Source: Pseudomonadota bacterium (GTDB lineage: Bacteria > Pseudomonadota > Gammaproteobacteria > Xanthomonadales > Rhodanobacteraceae). Taken from it: 43,284 nucleotides of DNA. A program made the translations under genes and the position numbers. Under the pieces are notes generated by a model. That model was not told the origin of the DNA and did not search any database. It saw only the letters and a list, made by a program, of their open reading frames with translations. The stretch's first letter is position 1, and every line of letters starts with the position of its first letter. Of this stretch, positions 16,863 through 26,377 are shown piece by piece. The stretch spans positions 1 to 43,284 of the forward strand of contig JAJYPJ010000015.1 in NCBI GenBank assembly GCA_021795435.1, written 5' to 3'.

Positions 16863-18482
16863 ATGTCGACATTGCGCCTTGCGTTGGCCCAGCATGACTT
16901 CCCGGTCGGTGCGGTCGCCGGCAATGCCGCGCGTGTTCGCGCGATGATCGCGGACGCGAAGCGTGGCGATGCGCAGCTGCTGGTCTGTCCGGAACTCGCC
17001 ATCAGTGGCTATCCGCCGGAAGACCTGCTGCTCCGAGGCAGTTTCCTCGCCGCGTGCCGCCAGGAGGTCGAGGCACTCGCGCGCGAAGCGACCGGGATCG
17101 ACATCATCATCGGCTTTCCGCACGCGATGGACGGCGTATTCAATGCCGCGGCGGTCCTGCAGGATGGAGCCGTCACGGGTATCGCGCACAAGCAAGCGCT
17201 TCCCAATTACGGCGTGTTCGATGACAAACGCTATTTCCACCCGGGCACGGCCAGCCACGTCTGCGCGGTTCGTGGCGTGCGCGTGGGCGTCCTGGTCTGC
17301 GAAGACATCTGGGAACCGGGGCCCGCGCGCTCGGCGGCAGGCGCTGGCGCGCAGCTACTCGTCGTGATCAACGCCTCGCCCTGGGACCGTGACAAACAGT
17401 CCGAGCGCGAGGCGCTGCTCGCCGCGCGCGCGAGAGAGACCGGTTGCGCCATTGCCTACCTGAACATGGTGGGCGGGCAGGATGAGGTCGTTTACGACGG
17501 CGCCAGCCTGTTGGTCGACGGTGACGGCACCATCGCCGCGCGGGCGCCGGCCTTCGAGGATGTGCTGCTGTTTGCGGATGTCGATGCGGACGCGAGGCAA
17601 TGGCGGGCCCATGATTGGGCTTCGCGCGAGACGGGCGAGCTTGCTGCGCTGCATGCGGGCCTGGTCCGCGGCATTCGCGACTATGTCCACAAGAATGGCT
17701 TCACGAACGTTCTTCTCGGGCTCTCGGGAGGAATCGATTCGGCACTGGTGCTGGCACTTGCCGTGGACGCCCTCGGCCCCCGTCATGTGCGCGCATACAT
17801 GCTGCCATCGCGCTTTACCTCCCGACTCTCGCTGGACGCCGCGAGAATCCAGGCCGGTGCACTTGGCGTGAGCATCGAGTCCCTTTCGATCGAGCCGGCC
17901 TACGACGCACTCATGGACACGCTCGCTCCGGAATTCGCCGGCCGCGCCGCAGACGTGACCGAGGAGAACCTGCAATCCCGGGTGCGTGGCGTACTGCTGA
18001 TGGCCCTCTCGAACAAGCTTGGTGCTCTGCTGCTGTCGACAGGCAACAAGAGCGAGATGGCCGTCGGCTACGCGACACTCTACGGCGACATGTGCGGCGC
18101 CTACGCACCGTTGAAGGACGTCTACAAGACCCAGGTCTACGCGGTCGCCCGCTGGCGCAACGCGCTGGCCTCGATCCCGGTCATCCCGCCGGCGGTGATT
18201 GACCGGGCGCCGTCAGCGGAGCTTCGCGAGAACCAGACCGATCAGGATGCACTGCCGCCCTACGACGTTCTCGATGCCATTCTGGAACGATTCGTCGATG
18301 GCGAGCAGTCGCAAGCCGAGATCGTGGCAGCCGGCTTCGATCCGGGAATCGTGCGGCGCATTGCTTCGCTGGTGTTGGCGAATGAATTCAAGCGGCGACA
18401 GGCCGCACCGGGCCCCAAGGTCACGCGGCGGTCGTTTGGGCGCGAACGCCGCTATCCGATTACTTCGGGGTGGCGGCCTTGA
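16863..18482 (+). CDS. nadE: Glutamine-dependent NAD+ synthetase
   Basis: 539 residues in two domains. The N-terminal nitrilase-type glutaminase has the triad Glu44 (CPELAISGYPPEDLL), Lys110 (AHKQALPNYGVFDDKRYF) and Cys146 (VLVCEDIWEPG). The C-terminal ATP-pyrophosphatase has P-loop SGGIDSAL (288-295) and the STGNKSEMAVGYATLYGDMCG signature. It makes NAD+ from deamido-NAD+, ATP and glutamine-derived ammonia. ATG at 16863 begins the conserved nitrilase strand (LRLALAQ); the 18 upstream in-frame codons overlap the putative promoter and are rejected. Its 3' end overlaps the opposing bamD by 23 bases. Confidence 0.96.
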   Translation: MSTLRLALAQHDFPVGAVAGNAARVRAMIADAKRGDAQLLVCPELAISGYPPEDLLLRGSFLAACRQEVEALAREATGIDIIIGFPHAMDGVFNAAAVLQDGAVTGIAHKQALPNYGVFDDKRYFHPGTASHVCAVRGVRVGVLVCEDIWEPGPARSAAGAGAQLLVVINASPWDRDKQSEREALLAARARETGCAIAYLNMVGGQDEVVYDGASLLVDGDGTIAARAPAFEDVLLFADVDADARQWRAHDWASRETGELAALHAGLVRGIRDYVHKNGFTNVLLGLSGGIDSALVLALAVDALGPRHVRAYMLPSRFTSRLSLDAARIQAGALGVSIESLSIEPAYDALMDTLAPEFAGRAADVTEENLQSRVRGVLLMALSNKLGALLLSTGNKSEMAVGYATLYGDMCGAYAPLKDVYKTQVYAVARWRNALASIPVIPPAVIDRAPSAELRENQTDQDALPPYDVLDAILERFVDGEQSQAEIVAAGFDPGIVRRIASLVLANEFKRRQAAPGPKVTRRSFGRERRYPITSGWRP

Positions 18483-19320
18483 CGCCGGAATCGGTGATGC
18501 CGAAGCCGCCGGCAAAGGGAATCAGTCGCCAGAGATCCGAGCGATAGTGCGGCCAGCTTCCCGGACTGTTGAAATACGGGTGGTCCGGATAGTTCAGCTT
18601 CAGCACGGCCAGCGCTTGGTTTTCCATTGTCGCATCGTGCAGCTTCTTGTAGCACTGGACCATCAATGCCAGCGCATCACCGGTTTGCGGTGCCTGCTGG
18701 TAGTGATCGACCACGTATTTCGCCCGGTCGAGCGCGGCGACATAAGCCTCGCGATCGTAATAGTAGAAGGCAATATTCATTTCGAACTGGGCCAGGCCGT
18801 TGCGCAGCCAAATCATGCGCTGGCGCGCATCCCGCGCATAACGGGACGCGGGGAATCGCTGCAGCAGCAGGCTGAAATCATCGAACGACTGCACGGCGTA
18901 ACCTTGGTCGCGCTTCGTGCGGTCCACGGGGAAGAGGCGCGACAGAAGACCGCCGGAGCGATTGAAATTGATCAATCCCCGCAGGTAATACGCGTAGGCG
19001 ATGTCGTTCGATGCCGGATAGGTCTTGATGAAGCGGTTGACGCTCGCATAGGCGTCATCCGGCTTGCCATCCTTGAACTGCGCGTAGGCCAGGTTGATCT
19101 GCGCATGTTCGGTGTAGTCGCCATAGGGAAACCGTGCGATCAGCTTGTCATACAGCTGTTCCGCGGCCCCATAGTTGCCGTCCTTGAGGGCCGTATTGGC
19201 ACGGGTATAGAGCGCCTCGACGGACAGGGTGTCGAGATTCACGCGCTTGCCATGGAACAATGAGCATGCGGGCAAGGCCAGCAGCAGGATCAAGATGGGC
19301 AACAGACGGATGGAACGCAT
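18460..19320 (-). CDS. bamD: BamD, outer-membrane assembly lipoprotein
   Basis: 286 residues. A lipoprotein signal peptide ends in LALPAC, with the acylated Cys19. A chain of TPR repeats follows: ALYTRANTALKDGNYGAAEQLYDKLIARFPYG, then YAYYLRGLINF, and RDARQRMIWLRNGLAQFEMNIAFYYYDREAY. These match BamD (ComL/YfiO), an essential partner of BamA in beta-barrel insertion. The frame stays open far upstream, but ATG at 19320 directly precedes the signal peptide. The conserved divergent arrangement with rluD supports the call. Confidence 0.95.
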   Translation of the reverse strand: MRSIRLLPILILLLALPACSLFHGKRVNLDTLSVEALYTRANTALKDGNYGAAEQLYDKLIARFPYGDYTEHAQINLAYAQFKDGKPDDAYASVNRFIKTYPASNDIAYAYYLRGLINFNRSGGLLSRLFPVDRTKRDQGYAVQSFDDFSLLLQRFPASRYARDARQRMIWLRNGLAQFEMNIAFYYYDREAYVAALDRAKYVVDHYQQAPQTGDALALMVQCYKKLHDATMENQALAVLKLNYPDHPYFNSPGSWPHYRSDLWRLIPFAGGFGITDSGVKAATPK

Positions 19321-19351
19321 GCAGACGACCCACGGGCGTGGCAAAGCGCCA

Positions 19352-19357
19352 AGTGTA
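19352..19357 (-). promoter_or_regulatory. Candidate -10 element for bamD
   Basis: Minus-strand TACACT (four of six matches), about 31 bases upstream of the bamD ATG in the 75-bp bamD/rluD divergent gap. No good -35 is seen. Tentative. Confidence 0.25.
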
Positions 19358-19374
19358 GCGGAATCCTGCCTGAG

Positions 19375-19391
19375 TCCCGCGTTAAGCGGGA
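19375..19391 (+). promoter_or_regulatory. Inverted repeat covering the rluD ribosome-binding region
   Basis: TCCCGC-GTTAA-GCGGGA, a six-base-pair stem with a five-base loop. Its 3' arm (GCGGGA) is the only purine-rich ribosome-site-like sequence before the rluD GTG at 19396. In an mRNA starting upstream, the hairpin would occlude initiation. Confidence 0.35.
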
Positions 19392-19395
19392 ATGG

Positions 19396-20367
19396 GTGGC
19401 GGCCGTGAATCATGCCCGGCAGGCCGAGGTGCCGCTGGACGCCGCCGGACGCAGGCTCGACCAGGTCCTGGCAAGCCTGTTCCCGGAGTACTCGCGCGCA
19501 CGCCTCGTGTCCTGGGTGCGTGCCGGTCGTGTGCACCTCGACGGTTCGGTTTGCGAACCGAGCCATCGCGTCCACGGTGGCGAGCGGATTGACCTGGATG
19601 CGGGGCCGGAAGCGCTCGTGCAGGATGCGCCCGAACCCATCCCGCTCGAGATCGTGCACGCGGATTCGGACCTCCTCGTGCTCAACAAGCCCGCTGGCCT
19701 CGTGGTGCATCCGGGTGCGGGCCAGCCGGCAGGAACGTTGCAGAACGCCCTCCTGCATTTCGATGCCCGTTTGTCGGCGCTTCCGCGTGCCGGGATCGTG
19801 CATCGATTGGACAAGGACACCTCGGGCCTGATGCTGGTGGCGCGATCGCTGCGCGCTCATGCTGCGCTGATTCGCATGATCGGGGCCCGCGCGGTGCATC
19901 GGCAGTACCTCGCGCTGGTTCGCGGCGAGGTGATCGCCGGGGGCACGGTCGATGCCCCATTGGGCCGCCATCCGGTCGATCGGTTGCGGCAGGCGGTCCG
20001 CCCGGGCGGACGCGAGGCGCGTACCCACTATCGCGTGCGCGAGCGGTTTCGGGGCCATACCTTGCTGGAGTGCGTGCTGGATACCGGGCGAACGCACCAG
20101 ATCCGCGTGCACATGGCCCATATCGGCCATCCAATCATTGGCGATCCGCTTTATGGCGGCGGATTACGCCTGCCTGCTGCCGCCAGTGCGGATCTGGCTG
20201 GCGCACTGCGCCGCTTCCGCAGGCAGGCGCTGCACGCCGAGCGGTTGGCATTGGAGCATCCCTTTGCGGGCGGGCCAATGACGTTTTCGGCGCCCTTGCC
20301 CGCGGATTTCACCGAGTTGCTGGATGTCCTGAGGCGCGATTCGGGTCGCGCGGAAGCCGGCTCATGA
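19396..20367 (+). CDS. rluD: RluD, 23S rRNA pseudouridine synthase
   Basis: 323 residues from GTG at 19396. An S4 RNA-binding domain (RRLDQVLASLFPEYSRARLVSWVRAGRVHLDG) precedes the RluA-family catalytic domain: LVLNKPAGLVVHPGAG, then HRLDKDTSGLMLVA with catalytic Asp139, then TGRTHQIRVHMAHIGHPIIGDPLYG. E. coli RluD makes pseudouridines 1911/1915/1917 in helix 69. The position divergent from bamD and before pgeF is the classical one. An alternative GTG at 19405 would remove three residues. Its stop overlaps the pgeF start. Confidence 0.95.
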   Translation: MAAVNHARQAEVPLDAAGRRLDQVLASLFPEYSRARLVSWVRAGRVHLDGSVCEPSHRVHGGERIDLDAGPEALVQDAPEPIPLEIVHADSDLLVLNKPAGLVVHPGAGQPAGTLQNALLHFDARLSALPRAGIVHRLDKDTSGLMLVARSLRAHAALIRMIGARAVHRQYLALVRGEVIAGGTVDAPLGRHPVDRLRQAVRPGGREARTHYRVRERFRGHTLLECVLDTGRTHQIRVHMAHIGHPIIGDPLYGGGLRLPAAASADLAGALRRFRRQALHAERLALEHPFAGGPMTFSAPLPADFTELLDVLRRDSGRAEAGS

Positions 20368-21185
20368 CCGATCAGGCGGGTGCGGAGCGAGCCGCGCAGC
20401 CGGACCCACGACGTCGGGTTGCCAGCAGCTGCCTAGCTCCCGATTGGCCGACGCCCCCCGGCGTCCGCGCGGCGACGACCTTGCGAGGACCCGCGGGGTT
20501 TTCGCTGGGTTCCTATGCACACTTCAACCTGGGCGCGGGGGCGGGCGATGATCCGGCTGCGGTTGCCGCCAACCGCGCGGCGCTGGTCGCTGGGTTGTCC
20601 CTGCCGTCGTGGCCACATTGGTTGCGTCAAGTCCACGGCATGCGGGTGCTGCGCATCGACGCGGCGGGGCAACCCCCGTCTGACCAGGGTCTCGCGCATG
20701 AACCGCCGGAGGCGGATGCCTCGGCGACGTCGGTTCGAGGCGTGGTTCTGGCCATCCTCAGCGCAGACTGTCTTCCGGTGCTGCTGGCGGCGAAGGATGG
20801 CAGCGAAGTCGCAGCCGCGCATGCCGGGTGGCGTGGCCTGGCGTGCGGCGTGATCGAATCGGCAGTCGCATCCATGCACGCGCGGCCCGAAGCCTTGACG
20901 GCGTGGATCGGTCCGGGCATCGGCGGAGCCTCTTACGAAGTCGACGCGCGCGTTCGCGACACGTTTGTCGGCGCGGATGCGGTTGCCGACCTTGCGTTCA
21001 TCGCGACGCGTCCCGGGCATTGGCTATGCGACCTCGGCACGCTGGCGCGTCAAAGGCTTCGCCGTGCCGGGGTTTCGGAGGTCCACGGAGGCGCATTCGA
21101 CACATTCCGGGACGAGCGGTTTTATTCGTATCGACGCGAGGGCGCAGCGAGCGGGCGCATGGCGACCCTCATCTGGCGCGAATGA
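20364..21185 (+). CDS. pgeF: PgeF/YfiH-type peptidoglycan editing factor (laccase-domain family)
   Basis: 273 residues of the YfiH/DUF152 family. The metal and active-site residues His91 (LRQVHG), Cys136 (SADCLPVLL) and His153 (AAHAGWRG) are all present, as are IGPGIGGASYEVD and the C-terminal ERFYSYRREGAASGRMATLIW. Family members have been described as polyphenol oxidases, purine nucleoside phosphorylases and, in E. coli, as the enzyme that removes wrongly incorporated L-Ser from peptidoglycan precursors. ATG at 20364 overlaps the rluD stop (ATGA), so the two are coupled. Confidence 0.92.
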   Translation: MTDQAGAERAAQPDPRRRVASSCLAPDWPTPPGVRAATTLRGPAGFSLGSYAHFNLGAGAGDDPAAVAANRAALVAGLSLPSWPHWLRQVHGMRVLRIDAAGQPPSDQGLAHEPPEADASATSVRGVVLAILSADCLPVLLAAKDGSEVAAAHAGWRGLACGVIESAVASMHARPEALTAWIGPGIGGASYEVDARVRDTFVGADAVADLAFIATRPGHWLCDLGTLARQRLRRAGVSEVHGGAFDTFRDERFYSYRREGAASGRMATLIWRE

Positions 21186-21268
21186 CCCGCCGACGCAGGG
21201 CGACCCACCACGGGGGCAGGTCGCGCCGGCATCGCTGCGTCACCGCCGGGGCGGACGCTCCGCGCGAC

Positions 21269-22234
21269 TCAAGGCCGGCGCGCCAACTCCGGATTTTCCT
21301 TGGTCACGGGCATCAGGTCCTTCTTGGAGACGCCCATCCAGAGCAGCAGCGGGCTGGCGATGAAAATCGACGAGAGCGTGCCGACCACGATCCCGATCAG
21401 CATGGTGATTGCGAATCCGTGCACGGCCGGGCCACCAAAGAAGAAAAGGGCGGCCATGGCGATGCCGGTGAACAGCGACGTGATGATGGTGCGCGAGAGC
21501 GTGCTGTTGATCGCACGATTGAGCACTTCCTCCGGCTCGGCGCGGCGGCTCGAGCGGAAGAGCTCGCGCACGCGGTCAAACACCACCACCTTGTCGTTGA
21601 TCGAGTACCCGACCACCGCGAGCACGGAGGCCAGCACGGTGAGATCGAAGTCTCGCTGCGTGAGCGCATAGAAACCGAGCGTCACGATCGTGTCGTGCAA
21701 CTCGGTGATCAGCGCGGCCACGGCGAAGCGCTTTTCGAAGCGTGCCCACAGGTAGATCATGATGCCGATGATCACGAAGATGACGGCGACCACGCCGTCA
21801 TTGCGCAACTCGGATCCGACCTGCGGCCCCACGAAATCCGTGCGTTTCAGGGTGGCATCGGGTCGCGCCGCTTTCAGTACCCGGATGACCTGCGCCGCCA
21901 CTTGGTCGGCTGCGCCTTGCTGCTTGTCGAGCGCCGTCGCCACTGCGGCGCCGCGGGGCTGGAGGCGAATCGAAAATTCCCGGGTTCCGCCCAGGCTTTG
22001 GACGAGGGCACTGCCATAGCCCCCCTTCTCGAGCGTGTCACGCACCGTGGTGGCGTCCATGGGCTGGGCGTAGCTCACTTCCACCAGGACGCCGCCCGTG
22101 AAGTCGAGACCGTAGTTGAGACCGCGCGTCGCGATCAGGACGATCGATCCGACGAACAGCAACAGGGCGACAGTGATGCTGAACCTGCGCAGGTTGAGGA
22201 AGTGGATGTTGCTGTTCGGATTGAAGATTTCCAT
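21269..22234 (-). CDS. secF: SecF, protein-export membrane subunit
   Basis: 321 residues (E. coli 323). It starts with the membrane helix RRFSITVALLLFVGSIVLIA and the signature GLNYGLDFTGGVLVEV. A periplasmic P4 domain follows, then five helices with YSINDKVVVFDRVRE and RTIITSLFTGIAMAALFFFGG. It is an RND-like partner of SecD that uses proton motive force to complete Sec export. A near-perfect ribosome site (TAAGGAGG) lies in the 10-base spacer after secD; the TAA in it is the secD stop. Confidence 0.96.
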   Translation of the reverse strand: MEIFNPNSNIHFLNLRRFSITVALLLFVGSIVLIATRGLNYGLDFTGGVLVEVSYAQPMDATTVRDTLEKGGYGSALVQSLGGTREFSIRLQPRGAAVATALDKQQGAADQVAAQVIRVLKAARPDATLKRTDFVGPQVGSELRNDGVVAVIFVIIGIMIYLWARFEKRFAVAALITELHDTIVTLGFYALTQRDFDLTVLASVLAVVGYSINDKVVVFDRVRELFRSSRRAEPEEVLNRAINSTLSRTIITSLFTGIAMAALFFFGGPAVHGFAITMLIGIVVGTLSSIFIASPLLLWMGVSKKDLMPVTKENPELARRP

Positions 22235-22244
22235 GGCGTCCTCC

Positions 22245-24101
22245 TTAGACCGACAGCGTCTTCAACTTGCGTCCGCCGTGGATGAGGGCGGTGATCGCGT
22301 GGGTGACGGTCACCGAAGTGAACATCGAGGTCAGGATGCCGACCGCCAGGGTGATGGCGAAGCCACGGATGGATCCCGACCCGAAGGTCATCAGTCCGAA
22401 GGCAGCCAACAGATGCGTGACATTGGCGTCGAGGATGGTGGCCCAGGCCTTTTCATAGCCGGCACGGATGGCGGCCAGCGGCGTCGATCCGTTGCGCAGT
22501 TCCTCCCGGACCCGCTCGCAGATCAGCACGTTGGCGTCGATGGCCATGCCGAGCGTCAGGACGATGCCCGCGATGCCCGGCATGGTGAGCGTTGCCTGGA
22601 ACAGGCTCAGCACCGCCACGAGGAGCACCAGGTTCAAGACCAGCGCGATGTCGGCCACCAGTCCGAACAGCTTGTAGTAGATGGCGGCTGCGACGAGGAC
22701 CAGGCCGAGGCCAAGCAGTACCGAAAGCAGGCCCTTTTCGATGTTCTGCTGCCCCAGACTGGGACCGATCACGCGCTCTTCGACGATGTTCATCGGCGCC
22801 GCGAGCGAACCGGACTTGAGCAGCAGGGAGAGGCTTTGCGCTTCGGATTGCGTCAGGCCCGTCGTCTGGAAATTCTTGCTGAAGACGCCTTGGATGACCG
22901 CATGGTTGATGACCTCTTCCTTGGTCTTGGCCGTGTGGACGTCTTTGCCGTTGACCTTCTTCACCTCCGGGATGCGCTCGATGTAGAGCACGGCCATCTG
23001 CTTGCCGATGTTCTTGCTGGTGAAGTCGAACATCCGCGCCGCTGCCGCCGAATCGAGTTCGACATTGACCGTGGGCTGGCCGCTTTGCTGGTCGAATCCG
23101 GCACTGGCGTCGATCATTTCGTCGCCGGAGGCGATGATCTTCTTTTTCAGGACGATGGGGCGGCCGTCACGCGTGTAGTACAGCTTGTCTTCGGGCGGGA
23201 CGATGCCGGTCTTCAGGATCTGCGGAGTGTCGGCGCTCTGGTCGACCGCGTGATACTCGATGGTCGCGGTCGCGCCCAGGATCTTCTTGGCCTCGGCCGT
23301 GTCCTGGACGCCTGGCAACTCAACCACGATGCGGGTGGCTCCCTGCTGCTGGATGACCGGTTCCGAGACGCCCAGGGCGTTGACGCGATTGCGCAGGGTC
23401 GAGAGGTTCTGATGGATGATCGATGTCTCGATCTTGTCGAGTTCCGCAGGTCCGAGCGTCGCGTCCAGCGCGAGGTTGCCGTCGCCACCCGTGCCGTTGA
23501 CCAGCGTCAACGCGCTGTCGTTGCGAGCGATGAGCGCACGCCCGGCTTCACGCGCCGCCGCCGTCTTGAATTCGACGTGGATGCTGTTGCCCCGGCGGAC
23601 GATGCGATCGTAGTCGATCTTCTTGGCGCGAAGACTGTCGCGCACGTCATCCATGTAGCGCTGCATTTGCTGGTCGAGCACGGCATGGGCATCGACCTGC
23701 ATCAGGAAGTGCACGCCCCCTTGGAGGTCCAGTCCCAGCGGCATGGCATTGGCGCCGATCGCGCGCAGCCAGTGGGGCACGGAGCTGGCCAAATTCACGG
23801 CGACCACGTAATCCTCGCCCAGCGCGTCGCGGAGCGCCGTATAGGCTTTGAGCTGCGTATTGGTATTGGTGAAGCGAACCAGCAGCCGATCGTCCTGCAG
23901 GGTGGTGTCCACGCTGCGCACGTCCGCCTTCTGCAGGATGGTCCCCACGCGCTGGGTGAGCGCGGAGGTCACCGGATGGGTGCTGCTGCCCTGGATCTGG
24001 ACGGCTGCCTGCGGGCGGAATGCGTTGGGTAACGCGTAGAGGATGCCGAACAGCAGCACCGCGAGCACCAGCCAGTATTTCCAGCGGGGGAAATCGATCA
24101 T
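22245..24101 (-). CDS. secD: SecD, protein-export membrane subunit
   Basis: 618 residues (E. coli 615). The N-terminal helix WKYWLVLAVLLFGILYALPN is followed by the signature LGLDLQGGVHFLMQVD and a large periplasmic region with two subdomains (LSTLRNRVNALGVSEPVIQQQG; RIVVELPGVQD). The C-terminal RND-type helices contain GMAIDANVLICERVREELRNG and GSIRGFAITLAVGILTSMF. ATG at 24101 begins the family N-terminus MIDFPRWKYW; eight upstream in-frame codons are not conserved-looking. It is in the tgt-yajC-secD-secF operon. Confidence 0.96.
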   Translation of the reverse strand: MIDFPRWKYWLVLAVLLFGILYALPNAFRPQAAVQIQGSSTHPVTSALTQRVGTILQKADVRSVDTTLQDDRLLVRFTNTNTQLKAYTALRDALGEDYVVAVNLASSVPHWLRAIGANAMPLGLDLQGGVHFLMQVDAHAVLDQQMQRYMDDVRDSLRAKKIDYDRIVRRGNSIHVEFKTAAAREAGRALIARNDSALTLVNGTGGDGNLALDATLGPAELDKIETSIIHQNLSTLRNRVNALGVSEPVIQQQGATRIVVELPGVQDTAEAKKILGATATIEYHAVDQSADTPQILKTGIVPPEDKLYYTRDGRPIVLKKKIIASGDEMIDASAGFDQQSGQPTVNVELDSAAAARMFDFTSKNIGKQMAVLYIERIPEVKKVNGKDVHTAKTKEEVINHAVIQGVFSKNFQTTGLTQSEAQSLSLLLKSGSLAAPMNIVEERVIGPSLGQQNIEKGLLSVLLGLGLVLVAAAIYYKLFGLVADIALVLNLVLLVAVLSLFQATLTMPGIAGIVLTLGMAIDANVLICERVREELRNGSTPLAAIRAGYEKAWATILDANVTHLLAAFGLMTFGSGSIRGFAITLAVGILTSMFTSVTVTHAITALIHGGRKLKTLSV

Positions 24102-24140
24102 GAGGGGAGTCCCTGCGTACGGCAACGGCGCCAGGCGCCG

Positions 24141-24476
24141 TCAGGAGGCTTTCAGCGTGCCCTTGGGCAGCACCGCGGCGACGGCCTGACGTTGGACGCG
24201 CACGGTAACGCCCGAAGCGACCTCGAGCGATATGAAGTTTTCATCCAGCGCCTGGATGCGGCCCGCCATGCCGCCGTTGGTCAGGACTTCATCGCCCTTG
24301 GCGAGCTCCGAGACCATCTTCTTCAATTCCTTTTGCCGCTTCATCTGTGGCCGGATCATCATGAAATACATCAGGCCGAACAACACGGCCATCATGATCA
24401 GGAACTGCAGGCCGCCACCCGCGGATGGCGCGGCGCCTGTGCCTTGGGCGTATGCGTTGGGGATCAGGAAATCCAT
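24141..24476 (-). CDS. yajC: YajC, Sec translocase accessory subunit
   Basis: 111 residues. A short N-terminal segment ending NAYAQ is followed by a glycine/alanine-rich linker, one membrane helix (FLIMMAVLFGLMYFMMIRPQ) and the cytoplasmic YajC fold, with the RPQMKRQKELKKMVSELAKGD and VLTNGGMAGRI signatures. It associates with SecDF and YidC. A perfect GCCGGCGCGCCGGC palindrome (24494-24507) lies 18 bases upstream of its start; its role is unclear. Confidence 0.94.
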   Translation of the reverse strand: MDFLIPNAYAQGTGAAPSAGGGLQFLIMMAVLFGLMYFMMIRPQMKRQKELKKMVSELAKGDEVLTNGGMAGRIQALDENFISLEVASGVTVRVQRQAVAAVLPKGTLKAS

Positions 24477-24606
24477 CGTCGGTCTCGGTCTGGGCCGGCG
24501 CGCCGGCGTTCAAAAGCACCCGATTATGCCACGTGGGCGGGCCCGTGCGACGCTCGGCTTCCGCTGATCGGTGGCCGGGGTCCATGGGGATCGCGCGGGC
24601 CGCCCA

Positions 24607-26278
<1,672 letters not shown>

Positions 26279-26377
26279 GGTAGGCGCCGTTGATTCCGTG
26301 ACGGCATAGCGTAACCGCAGCGTGCATCGATGACGCGGGCGGGCCTCCAGGCCTGAACGCGAATGCCGGGGCTGTCC

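Noticed and set aside
19321-20130. Upstream in-frame extension of bamD on the minus strand
   Set aside because: It is antisense to rluD, and the lipoprotein signal peptide of BamD starts at 19320.
24494-24507. Perfect GCCGGCGCGCCGGC palindrome upstream of yajC, considered as operator or terminator
   Set aside because: Short GC palindromes are expected by chance at this composition; there is no T-run, no second copy and no consistent placement, so it is mentioned only in the yajC entry.
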